A stretch of 46,643 nucleotides of DNA from Acidobacteriota bacterium (GCA_021827245.1 JAKAWN010000006.1:1-46643); one strand, 5' to 3'. Positions 32,752 to 41,729 are shown, counted from the stretch's first letter. The notes: a model not told the origin generated them from the letters alone. Translations and numbers: made by a program.

Positions 32752-35232
32752 ATGGACGCAAACAAATCCGGCGCCAAAACCAGCAGCGGAAGGCGGGCTC
32801 GACCCGCATTGATCAATGTTGCGGTTCTGGCGGCCATAAGGCGCCCGCTCACCTATTCCGTGCCTGAATCCCTCGACGTGCGGGTCGGACACCGGGTACT
32901 GGTCCCGATTGGCTCGCGACGGGCAACAGGAATTGTCCTCTCCGCAGCGCCGCCTCTGCCCCCCGGCATCGGGGCAAAGCCGGTTCTTGGGGTGCTTGAT
33001 CCCGAACCCGTACTTTCTCCAGAGCTTCTAACCCTCGGACTCTGGATGGGTGATTACTATCTGGCGCCTCTTGGCGAAGTCTTCCGTGCCATGCTTCCCC
33101 TGCGCTCACCATCGCGGAAAGTGCGCCTGGTCAAGTTGACGGAGGCCGGACAGAGAAGGCTTGGTGAGATGGCTGGCAGTCTTTTAGGGGAGGTCCGGCA
33201 AAGCGCAGAAGTAAGCCTTCTTCAATATGTGGCGGATCATCCCGGCGTGACGCTTGAGGCGCTCCGCCAGAGGTTCAACCGGATCTCACCCGGCCTCGTC
33301 CGCGAGGCAATGGAAAAGCGACTCCTCGCGCTTTCGCATGCTGAGCGAGAGAGAGGTTCAAGAAAAGTGCTGGCGGTTCGTTTGTCGGGCCCCTTGGGCA
33401 GTGGCATGCCGAAGTTGTCGCCGGTGGCGCGCCGCATTGTCGAGGCACTCGAACACATTGGCGAGGTGAATGATCACCGCGCCCTACTTAAATCCGCCCA
33501 CGCTTCCCTCTCTCATTTGAAAAGACTGCACGAACAGGGACTGATCCAATTTGCTGACCCGAAAGGTGTAGCATCTGAAGCCTTCCCCGCATCCGAGCCT
33601 TCACACACGCTGACTGCAGCGCAGAAACGCGTCCTGGAAGATCTGACCGTCAGGCTCCATCGCCGCGAGTTCAGCACGGTATTGCTCCACGGAATAACGG
33701 CAAGCGGAAAGACGGAAATCTACCTGCGCCTGATTGAACGCTGCCTGGAATCGGGTCTGACCGCCCTGATCCTTGTGCCGGAAATCGCACTCACCCCTGC
33801 CATTCACGAGCAGTTTCGAATGCGCTTTGGAGGGCTGATGGCGGTGCTGCATAGCAGCCTGGCTGAAGGCCACCGCCATGACACGTGGTGGCGAGTGCGC
33901 CGTGGCGAAGCCCGTGTTGTGCTGGGGACGCGATCTGCCGTGTTTGCGCCGCTGGAGAACCTGGGTGTCATTATTGTGGATGAGGAGCACGAATCCAGTT
34001 ACAAGCAGGAAGAAACTCCGCGCTACCACGGGCGGGATACAGCGGTAGTGCGGGCCCGGTTGTCCAAGGCTCTGATAGTTCTCGGGTCAGCCACACCCTC
34101 GCTCGAGAGTTATGCGAATGCTGAAAAGGGGAAGTACGACCTTCTAACGCTCAGCGAACGCGTGGGCCGGCGCCCGCTTGCCAGCGTCGAAATTGTCGAT
34201 ATGCGAGAAGAGTTCCGGCAGACACACACACAGGCGCCCATTTCGCGCCGCTTGCGCGAGGAGGTGGAAGCACAGATTCAATCCGGGAAGCAAACCATGT
34301 TCCTCCTGAATCGGCGTGGCTATTCCTGGTTTCTTCTTTGTCGTAGCTGCGGCCAGACCGAGCGATGCGTGAACTGCTCGATTTCGCTTACGTACCATCG
34401 GCGTGAACACCGGCTGATCTGCCACTACTGCGGCTACCAGGCTTCGGTTCCAGCGCGTTGCCGCTCCTGTGACAGCGAGTACCTCTATTTTGTTGGAGAA
34501 GGAACGGAGAAGCTGGAACAGAAGCTCGCTGAAATGTTTCCCACGGCCCGGGTGGCACGGCTTGATCGCGACGCAGCGCGGCGGCCGGGCCAGTACCTCA
34601 AGATTCTTTCAGATTTCAGGGATGGCAAGATCGACATTCTGGTGGGAACGCAATTGATTGCCAAAGGACACGATTTTCCTGGGGTCACGCTGGTGGGAGT
34701 CGTTTCAGCCGACACTTCCCTCTCATTGCCCGATTTTCGTGCTGCTGAACGAACCTTTCAGCTTCTTACGCAGGCCGCCGGACGTGCCGGGCGTGGAGAC
34801 TCACCAGGCAGGGTTCTGGTTCAGACGTTCTACCCGGAGCATTACGCGATCCGCTTCGCCGCCGAACAGGATTACGGCAAGTTCTTCAATAAGGAGATGC
34901 ATTTTCGGCGCATGATGCACTATCCGCCAGCCGCTGCATTGGCCAACGTTGAGGTCCAGGACAGGAAGCTTGATCAGGCTGCGCGATTTGCGGCAGAAGT
35001 TGGCAAGTTCTTCGAAAGCTCCGGCCAGTTGACCCGCGCAGTAAGAATCCTGGGCCCTTCACCTGCACCGCTTGCCAGGATAGAGGGCTTGTACCGCATT
35101 CAGTTCCTGTTGAAAGCTTCGTCCCGCTCGCGGCTCAACGCGCTTCTTCGGAGCTTGGCCGAGGAGTATGACCGGTGGGGCTTTCCCCCGCATTCAGTCA
35201 TGATTGACATGGACCCCGTCAGCCTGATGTAG
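32752..35232 (+). CDS. priA: Primosomal protein N' (replication restart helicase PriA)
   Basis: Recognises stalled forks and reloads DnaB. The 826-aa protein has the N-terminal 3'-end-binding domain (RPLTYSVPESLDVRVGHRVLV and ATGIVL). The helicase lobe follows with Walker A LLHGITASGKTEIYLRL, DEEHESSYKQEETPRYHGRD and GSATPSLES. The zinc module has eight cysteines (CRSCGQTERCVNCS, then CHYCG and CRSCDSEYLYF). The second lobe has GTQLIAKGHDFPGVTLVGV and LLTQAAGRAGRG. Length is at the upper end of normal. ATG 32752 lies close behind GAATCCTGCC, with only a weak ribosome site. Confidence 0.96.
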   Translation: MDANKSGAKTSSGRRARPALINVAVLAAIRRPLTYSVPESLDVRVGHRVLVPIGSRRATGIVLSAAPPLPPGIGAKPVLGVLDPEPVLSPELLTLGLWMGDYYLAPLGEVFRAMLPLRSPSRKVRLVKLTEAGQRRLGEMAGSLLGEVRQSAEVSLLQYVADHPGVTLEALRQRFNRISPGLVREAMEKRLLALSHAERERGSRKVLAVRLSGPLGSGMPKLSPVARRIVEALEHIGEVNDHRALLKSAHASLSHLKRLHEQGLIQFADPKGVASEAFPASEPSHTLTAAQKRVLEDLTVRLHRREFSTVLLHGITASGKTEIYLRLIERCLESGLTALILVPEIALTPAIHEQFRMRFGGLMAVLHSSLAEGHRHDTWWRVRRGEARVVLGTRSAVFAPLENLGVIIVDEEHESSYKQEETPRYHGRDTAVVRARLSKALIVLGSATPSLESYANAEKGKYDLLTLSERVGRRPLASVEIVDMREEFRQTHTQAPISRRLREEVEAQIQSGKQTMFLLNRRGYSWFLLCRSCGQTERCVNCSISLTYHRREHRLICHYCGYQASVPARCRSCDSEYLYFVGEGTEKLEQKLAEMFPTARVARLDRDAARRPGQYLKILSDFRDGKIDILVGTQLIAKGHDFPGVTLVGVVSADTSLSLPDFRAAERTFQLLTQAAGRAGRGDSPGRVLVQTFYPEHYAIRFAAEQDYGKFFNKEMHFRRMMHYPPAAALANVEVQDRKLDQAARFAAEVGKFFESSGQLTRAVRILGPSPAPLARIEGLYRIQFLLKASSRSRLNALLRSLAEEYDRWGFPPHSVMIDMDPVSLM

Positions 35233-35421
35233 CAAAAGGGTACCAGTTAAAGAAGCAACACAAACAGGGGAGATGGTTCCACGGCCCTTGTGGGCGATGC
35301 CCCTTTTGGGCGGAGCGCATGGTGTTCATCCGATGGGACCGACCTTACCACGCTTCAACTTTGAGATCACAGGTTGAAAAGAACTCCGCTGCCAAGCATC
35401 ACGCACGGGAATAAAGACTTT
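35233..35421. other. Convergent priA/hup gap with hairpins
   Basis: Two small stems, GCCC-TTGT-GGGC (35284-35295) and GCCC-CTTTT-GGGC just after it, lie behind priA without a T-run. GAAAAGAACTCC at 35376-35387 is the left arm of a 12-bp perfect inverted repeat whose right arm (35436-35447) lies inside the hup coding end. Confidence 0.5.
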
Positions 35422-35691
35422 TCAGGGAAGCGACTGGAGTTCTTTTCCCGGCTTAAAGCGGACAGCCTTGCCAGGCAGAATATTGACCTCGGCGCCCGTG
35501 CGCGGGTTTCTTCCAATACCCGTTTTGCGAGGCTTTACATTGAAAACTCCGAATCCCCGCAACTCTATCCGCTCTCCTTTGGCCAGGGCCTTCTTCATTG
35601 ATTCAAATACGGTTTCGACCGCAATCTCAGCTTTGGTCTTGGTAATGCCGGTACGGTTGACAACGTCATTAACGAGATCGAGCTTAATCAA
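35422..35691 (-). CDS. hup: DNA-binding protein HU
   Basis: Histone-like dimer that bends and compacts DNA. With TTG 35691 as start (GGAGG 7 nt upstream) the protein is 89 aa, the HU norm, beginning MIKLDLVNDVVNRTGITKTK. The conserved parts are VETVFESMKKALAKGERIEL, RGFGVFNVKPRKTGIGRNPR (the DNA-binding arm with the RNP tip) and VRFKPGKEL. The frame runs upstream to 35814 but includes the promoter region. HU or IHF cannot be told apart with full certainty; the Pro-containing arm and lack of a partner favour HU. Confidence 0.93.
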   Translation of the reverse strand: MIKLDLVNDVVNRTGITKTKAEIAVETVFESMKKALAKGERIELRGFGVFNVKPRKTGIGRNPRTGAEVNILPGKAVRFKPGKELQSLP

Positions 35692-35719
35692 TAGGAACCT
35701 CCTGAAAACACAGGATTTC

Positions 35720-35748
35720 ATCGTAGAAAGCCCCTTCGCCATTGTCAA
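35720..35748 (-). promoter_or_regulatory. Strong sigma-70 promoter for hup
   Basis: On the minus strand TTGACA (35748-35743) and TACGAT (35725-35720) are separated by exactly 17 bases, giving a leader of about 20-25 nt that contains the GGAGG site. Confidence 0.65.
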
Positions 35749-35770
35749 GTTGTTTTCTCCTGTATTATGA
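35742..35770 (+). promoter_or_regulatory. Possible dcd promoter overlapping the hup -35
   Basis: On the plus strand TTGTCA (35742-35747) precedes TTATGA (35765) by 17 bases, or TATTAT (35763) by 15. The -35 boxes of hup and this promoter share the same bases, so the two may compete. Confidence 0.3.
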
Positions 35771-35856
35771 TGCGAAGCTCTGTTTGCTTTGACAGGGCTG
35801 TCCGCCGGGGTCAAGCCGCTGAGTTCTGAGAAATAATTTCAATCAGGGGAGTGTCG

Positions 35857-36411
35857 ATGTCTATCAAGAATGACCGCTGGATCCGCCGTATGGTTCAGGA
35901 ACACCAAATGATTGCGCCGTTTGCCGAAAACCAGAAACGGGACGGCGTCATCTCGTATGGCCTTTCATCCTACGGTTACGATTTACGTGTGGCCGATGAA
36001 TTCAAGATTTTTACCAACGTCAACAATTCTATCGTGGATCCAAAGCGTTTTGACGAGCGGTCATTCGTGGAATTCCAGGGGCCGGTCTGCATTGTTCCGC
36101 CCAATTCCTTTGCGCTGGCCCGGTCGGTGGAATACTTCAAGATTCCTCGCAGCATCTTAACGATATGTGTGGGGAAATCGACCTACGCGCGCTGCGGAAT
36201 CATCGTGAATGTGACGCCATTGGAGCCCGAATGGGAGGGATTTGTAACACTCGAGATTTCCAACACCACTCCGCTCCCGGCGCGTGTATATTCAAACGAG
36301 GGGCTATGCCAGATCGTGTTTTTCGAGTCCGACGAAATTTGCGAAACGTCTTACAAGGACAAGAAAGGCAAGTATCAGGCGCAGCAGGGCATTGTGCTGC
36401 CCAGGATTTGA
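35857..36411 (+). CDS. dcd: dCTP deaminase
   Basis: Deaminates dCTP to dUTP, feeding dTMP synthesis. The 184-aa protein shows the dUTPase-like fold motifs [75 protein letters not shown] and the C-terminal [18 protein letters not shown] 35857 has GGGGA 6 nt upstream; a GTG at 35851 is also in frame. Whether it also splits dUTP to dUMP cannot be decided here. Its stop overlaps the M48 protease start (TGATG). Confidence 0.93.
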   Translation: MSIKNDRWIRRMVQEHQMIAPFAENQKRDGVISYGLSSYGYDLRVADEFKIFTNVNNSIVDPKRFDERSFVEFQGPVCIVPPNSFALARSVEYFKIPRSILTICVGKSTYARCGIIVNVTPLEPEWEGFVTLEISNTTPLPARVYSNEGLCQIVFFESDEICETSYKDKKGKYQAQQGIVLPRI

Positions 36412-37772
36412 TGAAAACCTTCCTCAAGCTCACCGTCTACCTGCTCGTGGCGCTGGCATGTTTTCAAGGCATTGCATGGAGTGTCGGCCAGCCGCAGGCA
36501 GCCCAGAGTTCAGCCTCGCAGGCCAAGCTATCGGAGGCAACCAAGCCCCAGGCTCCCTCTGTCCCGCAGGGTTACGAACTCTCACCCCAAAAAAAGGCCG
36601 AAGCGGAGGCCTATTCTTGCACCCAAGATGTCCTCTATTTCTCTGGGGTTGGCCTTGCACTGCTCCTCTATTTTCTTATCTGGCGCACAGAGATTGCGGT
36701 GGTTTTCCGGGGCTGGGCCCGGCGCGTATCCAGACGCCACTTCGTGCAATGCCTGATCTTCGTGCCACTGTTCTTTCTCACCCTAAGGCTGCTGTTTTTT
36801 CCATTTGATTATTACTCGGACTTCAGCGTCGAACGCAGATTTGGCCTGATAAGCCAAGGCCTTGGCTCGTGGATGGCGGATTGGGGTAAGAGCCTGCTGC
36901 TTTTCATCATCGTGGGTACCTTAGTGGTATGGATTTTCTATGCAATTGTAAGGCGCAGCCCGCGTCGCTGGTGGCTCTACTTCTGGGCGGCGACCGTTCC
37001 GATCACGCTATTCCTGATGTTTCTTGAGCCCTTCGTTGTCGAGCCTTTATTCTTCAAGTTTACGCCGCTTGACGCCACCCGGCCCGCCCTGGTCACCCAG
37101 ATCGAAAAGATGCTTCACCATGCCGACCTCAGGATACCCCGTTCGCGCATCCTGGAGATGAATGCCAGCACAAAAACGAATACGATCAACGCCTATGTGT
37201 CGGGTCTGGGATCGAGCAAGCGCGTGGTGGTGTGGGACACCACTTTGAAAAAACTTACCGATGATGAGACGCTGCTCGTAGTCGGGCACGAGACGGGTCA
37301 TTACGTTTTGCACCACATCATTAAGGAATTTGTACTGTTTGAGCTGGTTGCACTGGTCTTTATCGCGCTGGGATTTGTTGTGGTCAGGAGGCTGATCCAC
37401 CGATTCGGCAGCCGGACTGGTGTCGAAGGTGAAGGCGATCTTGCGTCTTTGCCAGCGATGCTACTGGTGCTAACGCTTATGACTTTCTTTTCCTCCCCCG
37501 CAGTGAATGCCATTTCGCGACACTATGAACATCAGGCCGATCAGTTCGCGCTGGAAGTCGCGCATGGCGTGGTGCCAGATCCTAATGCCGCAGAAGCACG
37601 GGCGTTTCAAATCCTTGGTGAGCAGGACCTTGCTGACCCTGATCCCGGCCCTTTCATCGTGTTCTGGCTTTACAGCCATCCGCCCATCAGCCAGCGCATC
37701 CGCTTTGCACTGCACTACAAACCATGGGCGGAAGGCAAACCTATGCAGTTCATTCACCCTGGGAAGTCTTGA
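36411..37772 (+). CDS. M48-family membrane metalloprotease (Ste24/CAAX-type)
   Basis: A 453-aa membrane protease. A signal-like start (VYLLVALACFQGIAWS) is followed by a Gln-, Ala- and Pro-rich linker. Several membrane segments follow (for example VLYFSGVGLALLLYFLIW, LIFVPLFFLTLRLLFFPF, LLLFIIVGTLVVWIFYAIV). The zinc site is VVGHETGHYVLHH (HExxH) with the third ligand in HYEHQADQFALEVA. This matches the Ste24 type with an M48 N-terminal domain rather than HtpX. It probably degrades or clears misfolded envelope proteins; the true substrate is not known. It overlaps dcd by 1 nt in TGATG, so it is translationally coupled. Confidence 0.9.
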   Translation: MKTFLKLTVYLLVALACFQGIAWSVGQPQAAQSSASQAKLSEATKPQAPSVPQGYELSPQKKAEAEAYSCTQDVLYFSGVGLALLLYFLIWRTEIAVVFRGWARRVSRRHFVQCLIFVPLFFLTLRLLFFPFDYYSDFSVERRFGLISQGLGSWMADWGKSLLLFIIVGTLVVWIFYAIVRRSPRRWWLYFWAATVPITLFLMFLEPFVVEPLFFKFTPLDATRPALVTQIEKMLHHADLRIPRSRILEMNASTKTNTINAYVSGLGSSKRVVVWDTTLKKLTDDETLLVVGHETGHYVLHHIIKEFVLFELVALVFIALGFVVVRRLIHRFGSRTGVEGEGDLASLPAMLLVLTLMTFFSSPAVNAISRHYEHQADQFALEVAHGVVPDPNAAEARAFQILGEQDLADPDPGPFIVFWLYSHPPISQRIRFALHYKPWAEGKPMQFIHPGKS

Positions 37773-37804
37773 TCTGAGTGTTTCCGGAGTTGCGGCTGAC
37801 CTGA

Positions 37805-38803
37805 TTACGCCTTGTCTGGAATTCCGGCAGCCTCATGGGCTGAAGCAAGGTCGGCTTCAATCATCATTCTGACCAGTTGTGGAAAGTCCACGGTCGGCTG
37901 CCAGCCAAGTTCCTGACGTGCAAGACTGGCATCGGCCCGTAAATCATGAATCTCGCCTGTCCGGAGCAGGTGAGAGTCGATTTCAACCCAGTCTTCAAGC
38001 GAGGGAATTTCTGCGCCCCCGGAAATTTCATTGAGTTCCACCAGCACCAGTCGAAGGAAATCCTCCACGCTGTGGGAGGTTCCCGTACCGATCACGTAAT
38101 CCTTCGCCGAGCCATTTTGCAGCATGGCGTGCATGGCCTTCACGTAATCACCTGCGAATCCCCAGTCGCGCCTCGAATGCAAATTTCCCAGCTTGAGTTT
38201 CGTCCGGTCACCCAGCGCCCATCGCGCTGCTGCACGGGTGATTTTCCGGGTCACCATTTCCGGCCCGCGTCTCGGAGATTCGTGGTTGAACAGGATGCCC
38301 CCTGCGACGAATATTCCACGATTCCGATAGGTTTCCGCCATCCGGTGAGCCGCCATTTTTGACACGCCGTACGGGGACATGGGATTGAAAGGTGTCTGCT
38401 CACTGCAGATGCAGCCGGTGTTTCCAAACATTTCGGAGGTTGAAGCTTGATAGACACGCGTGTCGGGTTTCTGGCGTTCAACAATTTGCAGAAGGCGCGC
38501 CAAGCCCCCTGCATTGATGTCGATGGTTTCAGCCGCGCACTCCCAACTTGTAGGAACAAAGACCTGGCCGGCCAGGTTGTAGAGTTCGTCAGGCCATGCT
38601 TTCTGGAAGGCCACGGCAAGTGACTCAGCATCGCGCATGTCGCCATATACGAACTCGATTCGGTGAGCGATGGGTTCAAGCCAGCGTAGCGTCGCCGGTT
38701 CGCGCCGTACCAGCCCCCATACCTCGTAACCCAAATCGAGCAGATATTCAGCGAGGTAACTTCCATCCTGGCCTGAAATTCCGGTGATCAGTGCTTTTTT
38801 CAT
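37805..38803 (-). CDS. gmd: GDP-mannose 4,6-dehydratase
   Basis: Short-chain dehydrogenase that turns GDP-mannose into GDP-4-keto-6-deoxymannose, the precursor of GDP-rhamnose or GDP-fucose for surface glycans. The 332-aa protein has the NAD site ALITGISGQDGSYLAEYLLD, GDMRDAESL, ELYNLAGQVFVPTSWE, the catalytic STSEMFG, YGVSKMAAHRM (Tyr-x3-Lys) and LFNHESPRRGPEMVTRKI, typical of Gmd. ATG 38803 is preferred over TTG 38809; no clear ribosome site is visible. It is downstream of a glycosyltransferase in the same direction, separated by 111 nt containing a possible relic. No second-step reductase gene is in the window. Confidence 0.93.
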   Translation of the reverse strand: MKKALITGISGQDGSYLAEYLLDLGYEVWGLVRREPATLRWLEPIAHRIEFVYGDMRDAESLAVAFQKAWPDELYNLAGQVFVPTSWECAAETIDINAGGLARLLQIVERQKPDTRVYQASTSEMFGNTGCICSEQTPFNPMSPYGVSKMAAHRMAETYRNRGIFVAGGILFNHESPRRGPEMVTRKITRAAARWALGDRTKLKLGNLHSRRDWGFAGDYVKAMHAMLQNGSAKDYVIGTGTSHSVEDFLRLVLVELNEISGGAEIPSLEDWVEIDSHLLRTGEIHDLRADASLARQELGWQPTVDFPQLVRMMIEADLASAHEAAGIPDKA

Positions 38804-38914
38804 TTTCAAGGATCTTTCAGGTTAGCCACATTCGAGACCCTCGGCAAGCTTGAGGTCTCACAGCTGGCGGCCCGGGCAACAGTCTGCCACATCGCCGCCG
38901 ACATTCTACAGGGG

Positions 38915-40024
38915 TCACATGGCCAAAACCTCATTATAAACTTGTAGATTGGCTTGTGCAGTGCAGCGCCAAGTGAACATCTTTGCGCGGGCAAGTCCCC
39001 GCTCTATCATTGCCCTTCGCAGGTCTTCATTCTCGACGGTCATGGCGACCTTTTCAGCGATGTCTTTCGGTTCATGGGGATTTACGTACAGTGCTGCATC
39101 GCCTCCCACTTCCGGCAACGAGGACGTTTCTGATGCTATTACTGGCAGCCCATGGGCCATCGCTTCCAGAACTGGAAGGCCAAAGCCCTCCTCGAAAGAC
39201 GGAAAAAGAAACACAGTGGCGGCATCGTACAGGATGGGAAGACGTTCTGCAGGCACATAGCCGAGCTGCGCCACGCGGGAGCCTAGTCCTTCAGTCCGAA
39301 TGAAGTCGTGGATCGCTTCGCTGCCGTGCCCGTCCCCGCCTGCGATCACTAAACGGTAACGCTCCGGCAGGCGCTGGAGCGCCCTCAGAGCGTTCAGCGT
39401 ATTCTTTCTTGTTTGAATAACGCCAACAGTAAGAACCATCACGTTGCCTTTGCCCACCAGTTGCTCACGCTCCAGAGTGCGGTGTTGTGAGCTGAGCGAT
39501 ACCGCAGGGAGATCGACCCCAAAAGGTATCAGCCGGATCTTCTCGCGCTGCACGCTCGTGTGCCGAAGCAACTGGCCCGCGGTGTACTGCGAAGGAGTTA
39601 TGACACAGACGGCCCGCGCAACCGCCTCCAACAACAAGGCGGAGAACTTTCGCTGGAAATCGGGTGTCGAGTAGTTCTTTCCGGTCAAAGGAAAAAGGTC
39701 GATGACGGTGACGATCTCTTTCTTGAATCGAAACGCCGGCGGGCGTTGCACCAGACTGTGGAACACATCCGTCTGCCACGGCAGCCAGAAGGTCCACGGG
39801 TTCTGGTAGTAATGCACGGAAAAGCGCGGCCTTAGGGAGCCTGCCGCGGGTTTTGGACAGAGAAATTCGCGCCGCGATCTGAACCTTGAAAGCCGGTAGC
39901 AGAGCCGATAATGATGCTGGCATTCTATCTCGGCAAGAGATTCAATCAGCCTCCGGCAATACACCGCTACTCCGGAAGGCTGCGGGCCAACGGTGTAAGT
40001 AGCATCAAGAGCGATCGTTGCCAT
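38915..40024 (-). CDS. Family 4 glycosyltransferase
   Basis: A 369-aa GT-B fold, retaining glycosyltransferase. The start IALDATYTVGPQPSGVAVYC is typical of mannosyl- or rhamnosyl-type GT4. The donor-binding C-terminal half has MVLTVGVIQTRKNTLNALRA, RLVIAGGDG, LGYVPAERLPILYDAATVFL and the glutamate motif FPSFEEGFGLPVLEAMAHG (E-x7-E), then ASETSSLPEVGGDAALYVNP. It lies 67 nt downstream of a sigma-54 activator and upstream of gmd, so it probably adds a mannose or 6-deoxyhexose to an exopolysaccharide or LPS. Which sugar cannot be said from sequence. Confidence 0.9.
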   Translation of the reverse strand: MATIALDATYTVGPQPSGVAVYCRRLIESLAEIECQHHYRLCYRLSRFRSRREFLCPKPAAGSLRPRFSVHYYQNPWTFWLPWQTDVFHSLVQRPPAFRFKKEIVTVIDLFPLTGKNYSTPDFQRKFSALLLEAVARAVCVITPSQYTAGQLLRHTSVQREKIRLIPFGVDLPAVSLSSQHRTLEREQLVGKGNVMVLTVGVIQTRKNTLNALRALQRLPERYRLVIAGGDGHGSEAIHDFIRTEGLGSRVAQLGYVPAERLPILYDAATVFLFPSFEEGFGLPVLEAMAHGLPVIASETSSLPEVGGDAALYVNPHEPKDIAEKVAMTVENEDLRRAMIERGLARAKMFTWRCTAQANLQVYNEVLAM

Positions 40025-40091
40025 CAAATGGATTTTCGATTCTACAGCGAGAATTGTCGAATGATTTTTCCGCTGCGAACCGAAGGGAGTG

Positions 40092-41459
40092 CTAGGAATG
40101 CGACGGTTTCACAACGCTCTCAAGGTCGTATTCCTTGATTTTCCGATACACGGTCGTCTTGCCGACTCCGAGCAGCTTGGCAGCGCGGAGCCGGTCGCCG
40201 CCCGTCACCTCCAAAGCTTGCCGGATGGCATCGCGCTCCATCTCCCTCAAAGTGGAAAACCGCTGCTTCCCGGTTTCATTCTGCATTGCATAAAGCAGAT
40301 TTGAAGGCAGGTCCCTCACCTGGATCTCGGGGTCCGACCCCAGTGCCAGAGCGCGTTGGATGCAGTTTTCGAGTTCGCGGACGTTGCCGGGCCAATCGTA
40401 ACTCATCAGCCGGCTCATGGCATCGTAAGAAACGCCCTTAATGCCGCCAGCACTCCCGCTGTAGCGGTCGATGAAGTGATGTACCAGCAGCGGAATGTCG
40501 TTCTTCCGGTCCCGAAGAGGAGGCAACTTGATGGAGACAACATTGAGCCGGAAGAACAGGTCTTTGCGGAAAGTGCCGCGCGTAATCGCGCCTTCCAGGT
40601 GCTGATTGGTGCCGGCAATAATGCGAGCTTCCAGCGGGATCCGCTGGTTGCTGCCGACAGGACGCACCTCCCTCTCCTGAATGGCCCGCAGGAGCTTCGA
40701 CTGGAGTTCCACCGGGAGTTCCGCGATTTCATCCAGGAAAACGGTCCCTTTCCCTCCAGCTACCAGCAAGCCCGATCGGTTCTGGCTGGCGCCCGTGAAG
40801 GCCCCGCGGACGTGGCCAAACAGCTCGCTTTCAATCAGGGTGGAAGACAATGCGCCGCAATCAACGGGAACGAACGGGAGATCGCACCAGGGTCCGTATG
40901 AATGAATAGCGCGTGCAACCAACTCCTTTCCCGTGCCGCTTTCTCCCAATACCAGCACGGGATGGCGCTTGACGGCCACCTTCAATATCATTTCGTAGAC
41001 TTTCTGCATCTTCGCTGCCGCCCCGACCAGGGCTCCCAAACCCTGCCGTGCTTCAAGCTGTTCGCGAAGCAGACGGTTTTCTTCAGACAGTCGCCTCTTC
41101 TGGACAAGCCGGTCGAGCAGGCGCTGCAATTCGTTCATTTCGAACGGGCCGATCAGGCAGTCTTGTGCGCCGTGCTTGACGGCCCGGCGCGCAAGATCAG
41201 CATTCGCGTGGCTTGCCAGGACGATAACGTCTGCTTCGGGCGAGACGCCTAGCGCAGAGTTGATAAGATCGTGTACCTCAAAGCCCGGCATCTGTGCGTC
41301 GGCGAGAATGATGTCGGTCCCGCCGGTTCGGAGGATTTCAAGAGCTCCCGGCATGGATTCAGCCGCGCGTACGCCAAACCTCATCCGTGTTGCTACTCCA
41401 ATGCAGAGGTCCCGGACGTGTTTTTCGTGCGATACGACGAGGAGATGGGCATGGATCAT
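40092..41459 (-). CDS. Sigma-54 activator with degenerate receiver domain
   Basis: An NtrC-type enhancer-binding protein, 455 aa from ATG 41459 (GGA 9 nt upstream; an earlier frame opening at 41534 lacks a better site). Residues 3-120 form a receiver with Asp54 kept, but the acidic pair is replaced (His11, Glu12), Thr82 is Ala and Lys104 is Gly. The AAA+ domain is complete: VLGESGTGKELVARAI, LFGHVRGAFTGAS (sigma-54 contact loop), GTVFLDEIAELPVELQSKL, SYDWPGNVRELENCI. The C-terminus has a Fis-type helix-turn-helix (DRLRAAKLLGVGKTTVYRKI). It heads a group with a glycosyltransferase and gmd. Phosphorylation control is probably lost or altered. Confidence 0.92.
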   Translation of the reverse strand: MIHAHLLVVSHEKHVRDLCIGVATRMRFGVRAAESMPGALEILRTGGTDIILADAQMPGFEVHDLINSALGVSPEADVIVLASHANADLARRAVKHGAQDCLIGPFEMNELQRLLDRLVQKRRLSEENRLLREQLEARQGLGALVGAAAKMQKVYEMILKVAVKRHPVLVLGESGTGKELVARAIHSYGPWCDLPFVPVDCGALSSTLIESELFGHVRGAFTGASQNRSGLLVAGGKGTVFLDEIAELPVELQSKLLRAIQEREVRPVGSNQRIPLEARIIAGTNQHLEGAITRGTFRKDLFFRLNVVSIKLPPLRDRKNDIPLLVHHFIDRYSGSAGGIKGVSYDAMSRLMSYDWPGNVRELENCIQRALALGSDPEIQVRDLPSNLLYAMQNETGKQRFSTLREMERDAIRQALEVTGGDRLRAAKLLGVGKTTVYRKIKEYDLESVVKPSHS

Positions 41460-41601
41460 TATGTGAGTCCTATCAGGCGCCTGAACGAATTGTAAAGCGT
41501 GCTCAGTATAAGAACGGTAATTGAACAAAGTCAAAAAATCCCGTATTGGAACTCAGGACTAGGTGACTTTCCCGAATTGGGAATATCACTGGGGAGCGGC
41601 T

Positions 41602-41622
41602 GGTATCATACTGACTGATACC
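41602..41622. promoter_or_regulatory. Inverted repeat between divergent regulators
   Basis: GGTATCA-(7 nt)-TGATACC, a perfect 7-bp dyad midway between the two divergently transcribed sigma-54 activators. A second small dyad, TTCCC-GAATT-GGGAA, lies 20-30 bp to its left (41567-41581). Either may be an activator or operator site. Confidence 0.4.
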
Positions 41623-41698
41623 CAGTTCAGGTGGGACTGGCTTTCGACTCCGCCTTGAACCACGGCTCGGATTCATTTCAAAGTTTACGTTCCACAAC

Positions 41699-41704
41699 TA
41701 TAAT
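41699..41704 (+). promoter_or_regulatory. -10 box (TATAAT) before the response regulator
   Basis: A consensus TATAAT lies 26 bases upstream of the GTG start, in an AT-rich stretch. The -35 position (TTTCAA, 41676-41681) is weak. Confidence 0.4.
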
Positions 41705-41729
41705 ATATTGGTAAGTTAAGGAGAGACAG

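Noticed and set aside
36165..36410. N-terminal extension of the M48 protease frame
   Set aside because: It lies inside dcd in another frame. The ATG at 36411 gives a proper hydrophobic start and a TGATG coupling.
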